A program made the position numbers and the translations under genes. DNA of 64,000 nt. Source: Murimonas intestini (lineage in GTDB: Bacteria > Bacillota > Clostridia > Lachnospirales > Lachnospiraceae). Under the pieces are notes generated by a model. It was not told the DNA's origin, did no database searches, and saw only the letters and a list, made by a program, of their open reading frames with translations. Location of the stretch: assembly GCA_003148945.1 (NCBI GenBank), contig QGGY01000016.1, positions 62,001 to 126,000 of the forward strand, given 5' to 3'. Below are positions 17,431-25,965 of the stretch, piece after piece (position 1 is the stretch's first letter; each line of letters opens with the position of its first letter).

Positions 17431-19887
17431 TTATTTCACAAAAAATTTAATTTTGTCTCCGCTTACGCCCACACTTACAGTATCGCCCTCTTTTATCCTG
17501 CCCTCCAGTATCTCTTCTGCAAGGGCATCCTCTATCTTGTTCTGGATAGCCCGCTTCAGGGGTCTTGCACCGTATTTCTGGTCATAGCCCTCCTTCGCGA
17601 TAAAATCCCTGGCCGCCGGACGTACATTCAGGGTGATATTCATCTGCTCCCTGCAGCGCTTAGCAAAGCCCTTTACAAGTATATCCACGATCTCACGGAT
17701 ATTTTCCTTTGTAAGTGAATGAAATACAATGATCTCATCAATACGATTTAAGAATTCCGGTTTGAAGAGACGCTTTACCTCTTCCATGACGCTACCCTTC
17801 ATCCTGTCATAATTCTGCTTCTCATCATCCACGGCGCCGAACCCAAGCTTTTTCGGTGACATGATTGACTGGGCGCCCGCATTTGAGGTCATGATAAGGA
17901 TCGTATTCTTAAAATCTATCTTCCTGCCCTGGGCATCTGTGATATGTCCGTCATCCAGCACCTGCAGCAGGATATTAAACACATCCGGGTGGGCTTTCTC
18001 TATCTCATCAAAGAGGATAACGGAATAAGGATTGCGGCGCACTTTTTCACTCAGCTGTCCGCCTTCATCATAGCCCACATATCCGGGCGGTGAGCCCACC
18101 AGCTTGGATACGCTGTGCTTCTCCATATACTCAGACATATCTACCCGGATCATGGCCTGTTCGCTTCCGAATACTGTCTCTGCCAGAGCCTTGGACAGCT
18201 CTGTCTTGCCCACGCCTGTAGGCCCCAAAAACAGAAAAGAACCTATCGGCCTCTTGGGATCCTTCAGTCCCACTCTTCCCCGGCGCACCGCCTTTGCCAC
18301 GGCAGTCACTGCCTCTTCCTGCCCGACAACACGCTGATGCAGTGTCTTATCCAGCTTCAGAAGCCTCTGGCTTTCCTTTTCCGCAAGCTTCTTCACAGGT
18401 ATCTTTGTCCACGAGGAGACCACGTCTGCGATATCCTCCTCTGTCACCTGAAGCCTGTTCTGGGAATACTTCCGCTCCAGCCTCTGCTTCATGCGGGCCA
18501 GTTTATCTTCTTTATCCTCCTGCTCTTTTTTCAGGAGGGCAGCCCTCTCGAAATTACCTTCCTTGATGGCCTCTTCCTTTTCGTCGTAGAGATCAAAGAT
18601 CTCGTTCTGGAGCTCTTCTATATTATGCGGGACCTTGTAGCCCCCTAGCTGTTTTTTGGACGCTGCCTCATCTATGAGATCAATGGCCTTATCGGGAAGA
18701 AATCTGTCATTTATATAACGCTCTGACATTTTCACTGCCGCTTCCAGCGCTTCGTCAGTGATGATTACCCCATGGTGTTCTTCATAACAGGACCTCAGCC
18801 CTTTAAGTATCTCCAGGGCTTCTTCCGGCGTAGGCTCATCTACGGTCACAGGCTGGAACCTGCGCTCCAGGGCAGGGTCTTTCTCAATATATTTTCTGTA
18901 TTCTTCAATAGTCGTGGCTCCGATCAGCTGGATCTCACCCCGGGCCAGAGCCGGTTTTAGGATATTAGAAGCATCCATAGCGCCCTCGGCGCCGCCCGCT
19001 CCGATGATGGTGTGCAGCTCGTCTATAAATAACAGCACATCACCGCTCTCACTGACCTCTCTTATGACCTTTTTTATCCTCTCCTCAAACTCGCCTCTGT
19101 ATTTAGAACCGGCTATCATACTTGCCAGGTCCAGGGTCACCACCCTCTTATCCTGGACTGTCTGAGGGACAGCCCCTGTCACTATCCTCTGGGCCAGCCC
19201 TTCCGCGATCGCCGTCTTTCCGACTCCCGGCTCGCCGATCAGGCAGGGGTTGTTCTTAGTCCTCCTGCTCAGGATCTGCAAAAGCCTGTTGATCTCCATC
19301 TCACGCCCTATGACAGGATCCAGCCCGCCTTCCCCTGCCATCTGCGTAAGATCCCTTCCATACTGATCAAGGGTAGGTGTCCCGGTTCCGCCGCTCTGCT
19401 TATTTCTGGCCGCTTTGGCGTTCTGGATCAGCTCCTTGTACATCTCCTCACCGATTCCCATAGTCTCTAATACTTCTATAAAGACCTTCTGGAAATTCAC
19501 ATTCATGGTATAGAGAAGCTTGGATGCCACACATTCTGTATCCTTCAGAAGAGACATGAGGATATGCTCTGTTCCTATCTCCTCCATGTGAAAGGACACT
19601 GCCTCCCCGCGGCTGTTGTCCAGGATAGCTTCGGCCCTGGGGGTATATCCCTCTCTTCCGGCCAGGGCTGTATTTCCCTCCGGCGCGATCAGCTCGTCGA
19701 TCATCCTGAGAAGCTTCTCCTCCTCCAGTCCGCAGTCCCTGAGCACCATGCCTGCAGTCCCGTGCTGCTCACGCAGCAGCCCCAGCAGCAGATGCTCCGA
19801 GCCGATGTAGCTGTGTCCCAGCTGCTTTGCCGCATTTTTAGCCGCTTTCAGTGCATCCTTTGCACTCTGTGTATACTCAATACGCAT
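17431..19887 (-). CDS. clpC: ClpC-type AAA+ unfoldase
   Basis: An 818-residue class I Clp/Hsp100 ATPase that unfolds proteins for the ClpP protease. The N-domain repeats (SAKDALKAAKNAAKQLGHSY) are followed by a first AAA module (Walker A GEPGVGKTAIAEGL), a UvrB/middle-domain coiled coil (EGNFERAALLKKEQ) and a second AAA module (GPTGVGKTELSKALAE, sensor region NRIDEIIVF). A ClpP-binding loop is expected in the second module; KLGFG near VDDEKQNYD fits a ClpC loop position. Its length matches ClpC. It lies 17 bases after a small GntR gene; no ctsR, mcsA or mcsB is present upstream. Confidence 0.97.
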   Translation of the reverse strand: MRIEYTQSAKDALKAAKNAAKQLGHSYIGSEHLLLGLLREQHGTAGMVLRDCGLEEEKLLRMIDELIAPEGNTALAGREGYTPRAEAILDNSRGEAVSFHMEEIGTEHILMSLLKDTECVASKLLYTMNVNFQKVFIEVLETMGIGEEMYKELIQNAKAARNKQSGGTGTPTLDQYGRDLTQMAGEGGLDPVIGREMEINRLLQILSRRTKNNPCLIGEPGVGKTAIAEGLAQRIVTGAVPQTVQDKRVVTLDLASMIAGSKYRGEFEERIKKVIREVSESGDVLLFIDELHTIIGAGGAEGAMDASNILKPALARGEIQLIGATTIEEYRKYIEKDPALERRFQPVTVDEPTPEEALEILKGLRSCYEEHHGVIITDEALEAAVKMSERYINDRFLPDKAIDLIDEAASKKQLGGYKVPHNIEELQNEIFDLYDEKEEAIKEGNFERAALLKKEQEDKEDKLARMKQRLERKYSQNRLQVTEEDIADVVSSWTKIPVKKLAEKESQRLLKLDKTLHQRVVGQEEAVTAVAKAVRRGRVGLKDPKRPIGSFLFLGPTGVGKTELSKALAETVFGSEQAMIRVDMSEYMEKHSVSKLVGSPPGYVGYDEGGQLSEKVRRNPYSVILFDEIEKAHPDVFNILLQVLDDGHITDAQGRKIDFKNTILIMTSNAGAQSIMSPKKLGFGAVDDEKQNYDRMKGSVMEEVKRLFKPEFLNRIDEIIVFHSLTKENIREIVDILVKGFAKRCREQMNITLNVRPAARDFIAKEGYDQKYGARPLKRAIQNKIEDALAEEILEGRIKEGDTVSVGVSGDKIKFFVK

Positions 19888-19904
19888 GTAAAATGTTCCT
19901 CCTG

Positions 19905-20273
19905 CTATTCATATTCTGAAAAAATCTCATCTACCAGCTGGTGAACCTCCTGGCATGATATATTCCTGCATCTGCCCTCCGCCAGGATCACCTGCAGGTT
20001 CCTCTTCATTTCTTCTATGGCCCTCATCTTATCCACATCAAGGGATACGATGGCTCCCCTCCTCCTGTCGATGGTAACAAAGCCCTCCTGCTTTAAGACT
20101 GAATAAGCCTTGTTTACGGTATGCATATTAATGCCGATATCCTCCGCCAGCTGACGCACTGACGGCAGAGTATCACCCTCCTGTATATTTGACGTGGCAA
20201 TCCCCAGAATTATCTGGTTACGAAGCTGTATATAAATAGCTTCCTCACTTTGAAAATCAATTTTAATATACAT
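19905..20273 (-). CDS. GntR-family (YtrA-type) transcriptional repressor
   Basis: A 122-residue repressor of the short YtrA subfamily. The N-terminal winged helix-turn-helix is intact (FQSEEAIYIQLRNQIILGIA, GDTLPSVRQLAEDIGINMHTVNKAYSVLKQEGFV) and is followed by a short dimerisation tail without an effector domain. Members usually repress their own operon, often with ABC or stress genes. It is directly upstream of clpC with a 17-base gap, so it probably controls clpC. A 12-bp palindrome about 45 bases upstream of its start is a likely operator. Confidence 0.92.
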   Translation of the reverse strand: MYIKIDFQSEEAIYIQLRNQIILGIATSNIQEGDTLPSVRQLAEDIGINMHTVNKAYSVLKQEGFVTIDRRRGAIVSLDVDKMRAIEEMKRNLQVILAEGRCRNISCQEVHQLVDEIFSEYE

Positions 20274-20317
20274 GCTATCACCTTTCCTGTTCTGTATGCC
20301 TGATTATCCTGCGTTTG

Positions 20318-20329
20318 TTATACGTATAA
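20318..20329. promoter_or_regulatory. Palindrome in the GntR-clpC promoter
   Basis: TTATACGTATAA is a perfect 12-bp palindrome. It overlaps -10-like sequences (TATTAT, GTATAA) with a possible -35 TTGTGA upstream on the minus strand. Position and symmetry fit the autorepression operator of the adjacent GntR protein. Confidence 0.6.
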
Positions 20330-20361
20330 TAGCACAAAACTCACAATAAAACAAGAGCATC

Positions 20362-20402
20362 AAAAAAGGAAAGCGCTGATGAAACGTCCATCATCGCTTT
20401 CC
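20362..20402 (-). terminator. Rho-independent terminator of the GH31/URO-D operon
   Basis: On the minus strand GGAAAGCGATGATG pairs with the mirrored arm CATCAGCGCTTTCC and is followed by TTTTTTGATG. It lies 35 bases past the URO-D gene stop and ends the long operon that begins near 31.7 kb. Confidence 0.88.
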
Positions 20403-20436
20403 TTCTGTACTTTCCAAGACACACGCCCGTGCGCCA

Positions 20437-21519
20437 TCAGTATATATAGCCAAACTCCTCCACTGCTTCACATACTGCCCGCAGATTATCAAAGGATGTA
20501 TGGGGATTGACGCTCCCCACTGTGCTGACTACAATATGCTTCCCTTCCCCAGCCTGTCTGATGTTATTTTTGACACACTGGTGTATGCTCTCAGGTGTCC
20601 CCCTCAAAAGAATGTCTTTTGGTGGTATCTGCCCATATATCACAGTATCCGGCATCACCTTCAGGATCTCTTCTGCTTCGATGTAAGGATCCACATTCAC
20701 TTCATTTACCCCGATATTTTTCAAAAGAGGCAGCAGATGGAGCATATGGTAGTCTGCGTGGTAATATCTGCGTCCCTGGCTTCCCGGAGCAAACCTCTCA
20801 TAGATTTCCCCCTCTGCTTCCCTGATAAATTCATCATAGAGATATGGCGGAAGCATTCCTGCCACATCGCTGGCAAAAGAGAATTTATTTTGGCCCTTAA
20901 ATCCCGTGGCGCTTCTCATCGACTCCAGATAGCGTACCGACATCCTTTTCCAGAATTCCACCAGCTCGCGGATCTCATCGGGGTCCGTCATGATCCATGT
21001 CAGGAAATTTGTAATCCCGCACAGCTGGCCCAGCATAGTGGCACAGCCTTTGATTGAATCGCCGTAAGTTATGGTTATCCCATAATCTCTCTGGATCCTC
21101 TCCCTCCATTCCAGAAACCTGGGAACAAGCCCGCTTGACAAAAAGTCTGTATTCTCCATTCTGGAGATAAAAGGACCTATCTCCTCCGGGTCATGGATGA
21201 CCGGCTCCAGTACGGGAGTAGCATCACGGCCGCACCTGAGGGCACCTCCGTAAACAGACGCATCCAGGATCACTCCAAAATCTATTTCCGGCATGATTTT
21301 ATACCCAAATTCTTTTTCTGTTGATTTTGAACATTTTTCACGCATCTGCTGCTGGTAATCATATTCCGTGTAATACCTGGCGCAGTCCAGCTGCATATAG
21401 GCACAGATCCAGTCTCCATTCAGATAAAGGCTGACCGGCACCCTGGGAATATCCTCACCCAGAGTCATACATACCTGGTTCATTTTCCAAAATTCCTTAT
21501 AATCAATCACGTCTGCCAT
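20437..21519 (-). CDS. URO-D-fold protein, probable methyltransferase-like
   Basis: A 360-residue protein with the uroporphyrinogen decarboxylase fold. True HemE uses this fold, but so do MtaA/MtbA-type corrinoid methyltransferases. Family landmarks are GCATMLGQLCG, EIRELVEFWKRM and the metal-region motif YHADYHMLHLLPLLKNIGVNEVNVDPY. HemE arginine-rich substrate motifs are not obvious, so tetrapyrrole decarboxylation is unlikely. ATG 21517-21519 lies only one base from AGGAGG; GTG 21508-21510 has better spacing and may be the true start. The frame continues to 21720 but would overlap GH31 by over 200 bases. It is the last gene of the LacI-controlled sugar operon, an unusual place for this fold. 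Confidence 0.85.
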   Translation of the reverse strand: MADVIDYKEFWKMNQVCMTLGEDIPRVPVSLYLNGDWICAYMQLDCARYYTEYDYQQQMREKCSKSTEKEFGYKIMPEIDFGVILDASVYGGALRCGRDATPVLEPVIHDPEEIGPFISRMENTDFLSSGLVPRFLEWRERIQRDYGITITYGDSIKGCATMLGQLCGITNFLTWIMTDPDEIRELVEFWKRMSVRYLESMRSATGFKGQNKFSFASDVAGMLPPYLYDEFIREAEGEIYERFAPGSQGRRYYHADYHMLHLLPLLKNIGVNEVNVDPYIEAEEILKVMPDTVIYGQIPPKDILLRGTPESIHQCVKNNIRQAGEGKHIVVSTVGSVNPHTSFDNLRAVCEAVEEFGYIY

Positions 21520-23812
21520 CCCTCCTGTACATAAATTTAACTTTTCCCTGCACCTCATCCTGACCCCCGGCTTCAATATATTCCAGTCCCTGCCCCGGCC
21601 TGCCAAGCATTCCTGACGCAGTCTTCCCTCCTGCCGAATATCCGTAGAATACCACTTCTTCCCAGTCAAGTTCTGACGTTGACTGTATATCCCGCTCCGT
21701 ATGAGGTATGAGAGAACCATTTTTCACAAGTACAATGATCGGGATACCGGCTGCTTCTATCTGATATCCCGCATTGCCTTTATAGCTCCTGCAGGTCTGG
21801 TAATCAATCCACTCTCCTTCCGGGAGGTATACATATCTGCTGCAGATATTTGCCTCCAGAAGAGGGGCTACCAGCATATTTTCTCCAAACATGTACTGGT
21901 CGCCGATCTTCCAGCAGATAGGATCCCGGGGATAATCTATAGCCAAAGCACGCACTACCGGCAGTCCCCGTTCTGCGGCATACACAGACTGGGTGTAGAT
22001 GTAGGGGAGCAGATGATATCTTGTACTGACAATTTTCCTGAAGCTCTCAGTAAATTCTTCCCCATACTCCCACGGCTCCTTGGGCGGCTGTCCATGACAT
22101 CTTATGTGGGAGGTAAAAATTCCGAATGCCAGCCACCTCAGGTACAGCTCCGCCGGACTTTTTTTGACAAATCCGCCCACATCATGGCTCCAGTATGTAA
22201 AACCGCAGGCTCCCAGGCTGAGGCCTCCGCGCAGGCTTGACGCCATGCCTGAATCGCTTGTCTCTGAATCCCCTCCCCAGTGCACCGGATACTTCTGGCT
22301 TCCTGCCCAGGCGCTCCTGGCCCAGATTACAGCCTGTTCTGCCCCGGCTCTTTTTTGTCCCTCACAGACTGCTTTTGCGTAGCGCAGCGGATAGAGGTTG
22401 TGTTCTGTCAGCCCGCTTTTTCCGCTTTTGTACTGCCCTGCAAGGGGAGCCCCCTCACCAAAGTCCGCCTTAATGGCAGAAACACCCATACGGGTCAGTT
22501 TTTCTATCTTTCTGCTGTACCATTCACCTGTGTCTTCGCTGCTGAAATCCAGCACCGCATCTTCTCCTGGAAGCCTTCCTTCCCCGTCTAAAACTGCCAG
22601 CCCCTTTTCCATGATCTCGGGATATAGTGTATTATTAGGATTGAAATATGGCATCTGCCACAGGCTGGCATGAAGATCCATGTCTTTAAGTTCCCTCAGC
22701 ATTTCTTCCGGATCTTCAAACCTATCCGGCGCAAACTCATAATTACACCGCCACTCTACATCAAACCAGCCTGTGTCAATATGTATTACATCACAGGGGA
22801 TCCTGTGGCTGCGCAGGTTTTTGGCCACTGCCATCACTTCCTTCTGTGACTGGTAAGTGATCCTTCCCATCCAGAGTCCAAAGGTCCAAAGAGGAAGAAC
22901 AGGTGCCCTCCCCGTAAGACGTGTATAACTCTCCAATATCTGTCTTGGATCTCCCAGTATAAAAAAGCAGTCCAGTATCTCATCCCCGGCATAAATATTG
23001 GCAGCCGCATTATAGCTGTAGCCCAGATCAAAGGTCACCGGCGCGGAGGTATGCACAAAAAGTCCATATCCGCTGCTGCTGATCAGAAACGGCACTGGTT
23101 TGTACATCTCCCGGTTCATAGTTCCCTTTGGATCACACATCCACAAATTCAGCTTCTGGCCCCTCTTATTTATTTCTGTGAAGGATTCCCCTCCTCCCAG
23201 AAAAGCTTCATCCGGCTTGATGGACAGAGACAGGGACAGATATCTTTTCAGGTCATCTGTACACCGCACAAAAGAGGTGGGCACTGGTTCACTGTTTACA
23301 ATCCCCGCTTTGTCCTGGATCAGCTTTGTCTTAGTCAGCAGCCGTCCGCTCCTGTCTAATATCCTGATCCTGGATGGCTCAAACTCAATGACACAGCTTC
23401 CCGCGCTGTCTGTATAGCAGACACCCCCCTCCTGCCTCCTGCACTCCCACCGGGATTCCTGAAATTTTTCAAGCATAAGGGATTTTTCCCTTCTATCCGG
23501 CAGAGGGCCTTTTGCCGACATCCTGAGACGGATCACATTTGTGCCAATAAAAGATATATCAAAAGGCAGCAGCTTATCCTGTCCATATTCATCAGGGAAT
23601 TCCCACCCTCCGCTCCTCTCGAACGGCATGGATACCTGGCTGAAGGACGTGCGTATTTTCTTAGAATACCGCTGCCATTCCATCACACCTGCTCCGCTGT
23701 GCACATCCAGTTCCTTTACTCTTGTCATATGGAAGAATATATTATTCTCCTCTGCGAAAGGCTGGCTGACATCAATCACTTCATTCAGCAGACGTATATT
23801 ACGAAAGCCCAT
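21503..23812 (-). CDS. GH31 alpha-glycosidase, YicI-like (alpha-xylosidase type)
   Basis: A 769-residue cytoplasmic glycoside hydrolase of family 31. The nucleophile is the Asp in AIKADFGEG (about residue 450) and the acid/base Asp lies in HWGGDSETSD (about 515), followed by SSLRGGLSLGACGFTYWSHDVGGF. The KADFGE form and overall length fit the YicI alpha-xylosidase branch better than alpha-glucosidases. It releases alpha-linked xylose or glucose from imported oligosaccharides. ATG 23810-23812 has AAGGGG upstream; an in-frame start six codons earlier is less well placed. The gene follows the OppC-type permease and slightly overlaps the URO-D gene. Confidence 0.93.
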   Translation of the reverse strand: MGFRNIRLLNEVIDVSQPFAEENNIFFHMTRVKELDVHSGAGVMEWQRYSKKIRTSFSQVSMPFERSGGWEFPDEYGQDKLLPFDISFIGTNVIRLRMSAKGPLPDRREKSLMLEKFQESRWECRRQEGGVCYTDSAGSCVIEFEPSRIRILDRSGRLLTKTKLIQDKAGIVNSEPVPTSFVRCTDDLKRYLSLSLSIKPDEAFLGGGESFTEINKRGQKLNLWMCDPKGTMNREMYKPVPFLISSSGYGLFVHTSAPVTFDLGYSYNAAANIYAGDEILDCFFILGDPRQILESYTRLTGRAPVLPLWTFGLWMGRITYQSQKEVMAVAKNLRSHRIPCDVIHIDTGWFDVEWRCNYEFAPDRFEDPEEMLRELKDMDLHASLWQMPYFNPNNTLYPEIMEKGLAVLDGEGRLPGEDAVLDFSSEDTGEWYSRKIEKLTRMGVSAIKADFGEGAPLAGQYKSGKSGLTEHNLYPLRYAKAVCEGQKRAGAEQAVIWARSAWAGSQKYPVHWGGDSETSDSGMASSLRGGLSLGACGFTYWSHDVGGFVKKSPAELYLRWLAFGIFTSHIRCHGQPPKEPWEYGEEFTESFRKIVSTRYHLLPYIYTQSVYAAERGLPVVRALAIDYPRDPICWKIGDQYMFGENMLVAPLLEANICSRYVYLPEGEWIDYQTCRSYKGNAGYQIEAAGIPIIVLVKNGSLIPHTERDIQSTSELDWEEVVFYGYSAGGKTASGMLGRPGQGLEYIEAGGQDEVQGKVKFMYRRDGRRD

Positions 23813-23910
23813 AAAGCACCCCTTCCTCACTTATATTTTTGCTATTACCTGCTGTACCGGTCCGTCATTATCCCTAATCAAAGACCTCCCTGCAGGTATG
23901 TCCACCCGGC

Positions 23911-24957
23911 TCATTGCCCGCGGGAATAAGGATCTGTCGCATCACGCAGCGCATCCCCGATAAAATTTAAGGACAGCACTGTCAGCATAATTGCCAGCCC
24001 CGGAATCATGATCCAGGGATACAATGCGATCACTCTGAAGTTCTGTGCCTCCTTCAGCAGAGTCCCCCAGCTGGTCATAGGAGGACGCAGCCCAAAGCCT
24101 AAAAAGCTTAAGCCCGATTCCGCCAGTATCGTCTGGGGAATCGTCAGAGTCGCCAGTACGATCAGATGGCTGTTCAAAGACGGCAGAATGTGCCGGAACA
24201 ATATTCTGGGGGTGGACGCTCCCATGGAGACGGCCGCTCTCACATATCCGCTCTCTCTGGCGGCAAGTGTCTTTCCTCTCACCTGCCTGGCCACATTTCC
24301 CCAGCTGACTACCGACAGCACAAGAGCTACCCCCAGCATCAGGATCACAGGGCTCATATCAGCAGGCAGAAAGGCGGCCAGCGCCAGTCCCAGAGGCACA
24401 TTCGGTATGATCAGGAATAATTCCACGATCCTCTGTATGACCATATCGGCTGCCCCTTGAAAATACCCCGATATCATCCCTGCAAGAGTCCCCAGAAAGA
24501 GGGTGATAACAGCTGTTATAAATGCAATGATGATCGAGATCCTGCCGCCGTACAGCACACGGCTGAATACATCCTGCCCGATCGAGTTTGTACCGAACAG
24601 AAAGAAATCCCCTCCTTCTGCCCCTATAAAATGCAGGTCAAATTTCATACCTAAAATCCTGTAAGGCTCCCCCTTGATGAACAGCTTCAGAGGATATCTT
24701 TTAGAAGTGTCCTCTGTCCATGTCATCTCACCTGTCTTCAGGTTAAACTCTGATTCCAGCCCATAGACAAACGGAGTATGGAGCTTCCCGTCCTCACCCC
24801 TGATATGTATGCTCTGGGGCGGCGTACTGGCATATCTTGTCGTCTGGCTCTCCCCATATGGTGCGAAAAATTCAGCAAATACCAGGAGCACCATGATTAC
24901 TGTAAAAATAATCAATCCTGCCATTCCCACCTTGTGTCTTTTAAATCTGTGCCACAT
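23911..24957 (-). CDS. Opp-type ABC transporter permease (OppC/DppC)
   Basis: A 348-residue permease with the N-terminal helix (VGMAGLIIFTVIMVLLVFAEFFAPYG), then an unusually long extracytoplasmic segment of about 85 residues before FGTNSIGQDVFSRVLYGGRIS, the OppC signature. The EAA loop reads VRAAVSMGASTPRILFRHILP. It forms the channel with the OppB-type partner encoded 12 bases upstream. In this operon the transporter likely carries oligosaccharides, as known for Opp-type systems of Thermotoga, rather than peptides. Confidence 0.94.
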   Translation of the reverse strand: MWHRFKRHKVGMAGLIIFTVIMVLLVFAEFFAPYGESQTTRYASTPPQSIHIRGEDGKLHTPFVYGLESEFNLKTGEMTWTEDTSKRYPLKLFIKGEPYRILGMKFDLHFIGAEGGDFFLFGTNSIGQDVFSRVLYGGRISIIIAFITAVITLFLGTLAGMISGYFQGAADMVIQRIVELFLIIPNVPLGLALAAFLPADMSPVILMLGVALVLSVVSWGNVARQVRGKTLAARESGYVRAAVSMGASTPRILFRHILPSLNSHLIVLATLTIPQTILAESGLSFLGFGLRPPMTSWGTLLKEAQNFRVIALYPWIMIPGLAIMLTVLSLNFIGDALRDATDPYSRGQ

Positions 24958-24969
24958 CCTGTCCCCTCC

Positions 24970-25953
24970 TTATTTACTGTCCAGCCTGATCCTGGGATCG
25001 GACCATCCAAGCGCCAGATCTGCTATCAGGTTGCCAGCCAGCAGAAGTATGACGGTCAGCAGCAGGTAAGCTCCTGCCAGATACATATCCTGAGACTTCA
25101 GCGCCTGTATAAAAGTCGGCCCCATGACCGGCAGATTGAGGACAACAGCTGTCACTACGATACCTGATATCAGTTTCGGGGCCAGAAGCCCTGCCAGGCT
25201 GATCAGCGGATTCATGGCGATCCTGACTGCATGCCGGATGATGACCCTGTGTTTTTTAAGTCCCTTAGCCCTGGCCGTCATAATATAGGGCTGTGACATC
25301 ACTTCTATCATACTTCCCCTCATGATCCTCATGACCTCAGTAATATTAGACAGAGAGATCGCTGCAATGGGGATCCATATGTGCTTCATCAGATCCATAA
25401 CCTTTTCCAGGCTCCACGGGGCATTTACAAACTGAGAGGAAAACAGCCCTCCCGCAATCCCGTATCCTGAGGATATGAGCAGATAGATCAGTATCAGCGC
25501 CAGGAAAAACGGGGGTATGGACAGCCCCAGAAATCCCAGGAAGGTAAAGACATGGTCCCCTATGGAATACTTATGCAGGGCCGAATAAATGCCTATGAAC
25601 ATTCCGGCCGCCCAGGCCAGCACAAAGGATATCCCGGTGATTATGACAGTCCACAGAAACTCACTCTTTATCAGTTCCATGACAGGCTTCTTATACAGAA
25701 AGGAATATCCCAGATCCCCCCGCACCACACCGCCTATCCATCTGAAATACTGCTCATATACGGGCCTGTCCAGCCCGTACTGCTGCCTCATCTTTTCAGC
25801 CACCTGCGCACTTCCGGCAGAATCTCCGCTCTGGCTGATGGCATATGTTACAAAATCCCCCGGCGGAAGCTGGATGATAAAAAATATCAGTATCGAGGCC
25901 AGAAAAAATGTTATCACAGCGACACCCAGCCGCCGCACGAAATAGGATTTCAC
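24970..25953 (-). CDS. Opp-type ABC transporter permease (OppB/DppB)
   Basis: A 327-residue permease with the OppB N-terminus (YFVRRLGVAVITFFLASILIF), the PPGDFVTYA loop, an RYGLD-like segment (MRQQYGLDRPVYEQYFRWIGG) and the C-terminal conserved LLAGNLIADLALGWSDPRIR. GTG 25951-25953 has GGAGG eight bases upstream and is preferred over a GTG three codons earlier, which overlaps that site. It pairs with the next gene. The set of binding protein, two permeases and two ATPases is complete. Confidence 0.94.
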   Translation of the reverse strand: MKSYFVRRLGVAVITFFLASILIFFIIQLPPGDFVTYAISQSGDSAGSAQVAEKMRQQYGLDRPVYEQYFRWIGGVVRGDLGYSFLYKKPVMELIKSEFLWTVIITGISFVLAWAAGMFIGIYSALHKYSIGDHVFTFLGFLGLSIPPFFLALILIYLLISSGYGIAGGLFSSQFVNAPWSLEKVMDLMKHIWIPIAAISLSNITEVMRIMRGSMIEVMSQPYIMTARAKGLKKHRVIIRHAVRIAMNPLISLAGLLAPKLISGIVVTAVVLNLPVMGPTFIQALKSQDMYLAGAYLLLTVILLLAGNLIADLALGWSDPRIRLDSK

Positions 25954-25965
25954 AGACAGCACCTC

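Noticed and set aside
17431-20340. CtsR or CIRCE sites near clpC
   Set aside because: No GGTCAAA-type heptad pair or CIRCE inverted repeat was found by eye; only the TTATACGTATAA palindrome is present.
20437-21519. True uroporphyrinogen decarboxylase (hemE)
   Set aside because: The sequence has the URO-D fold but not the HemE substrate motifs, and it sits at the end of a sugar operon with no heme genes.
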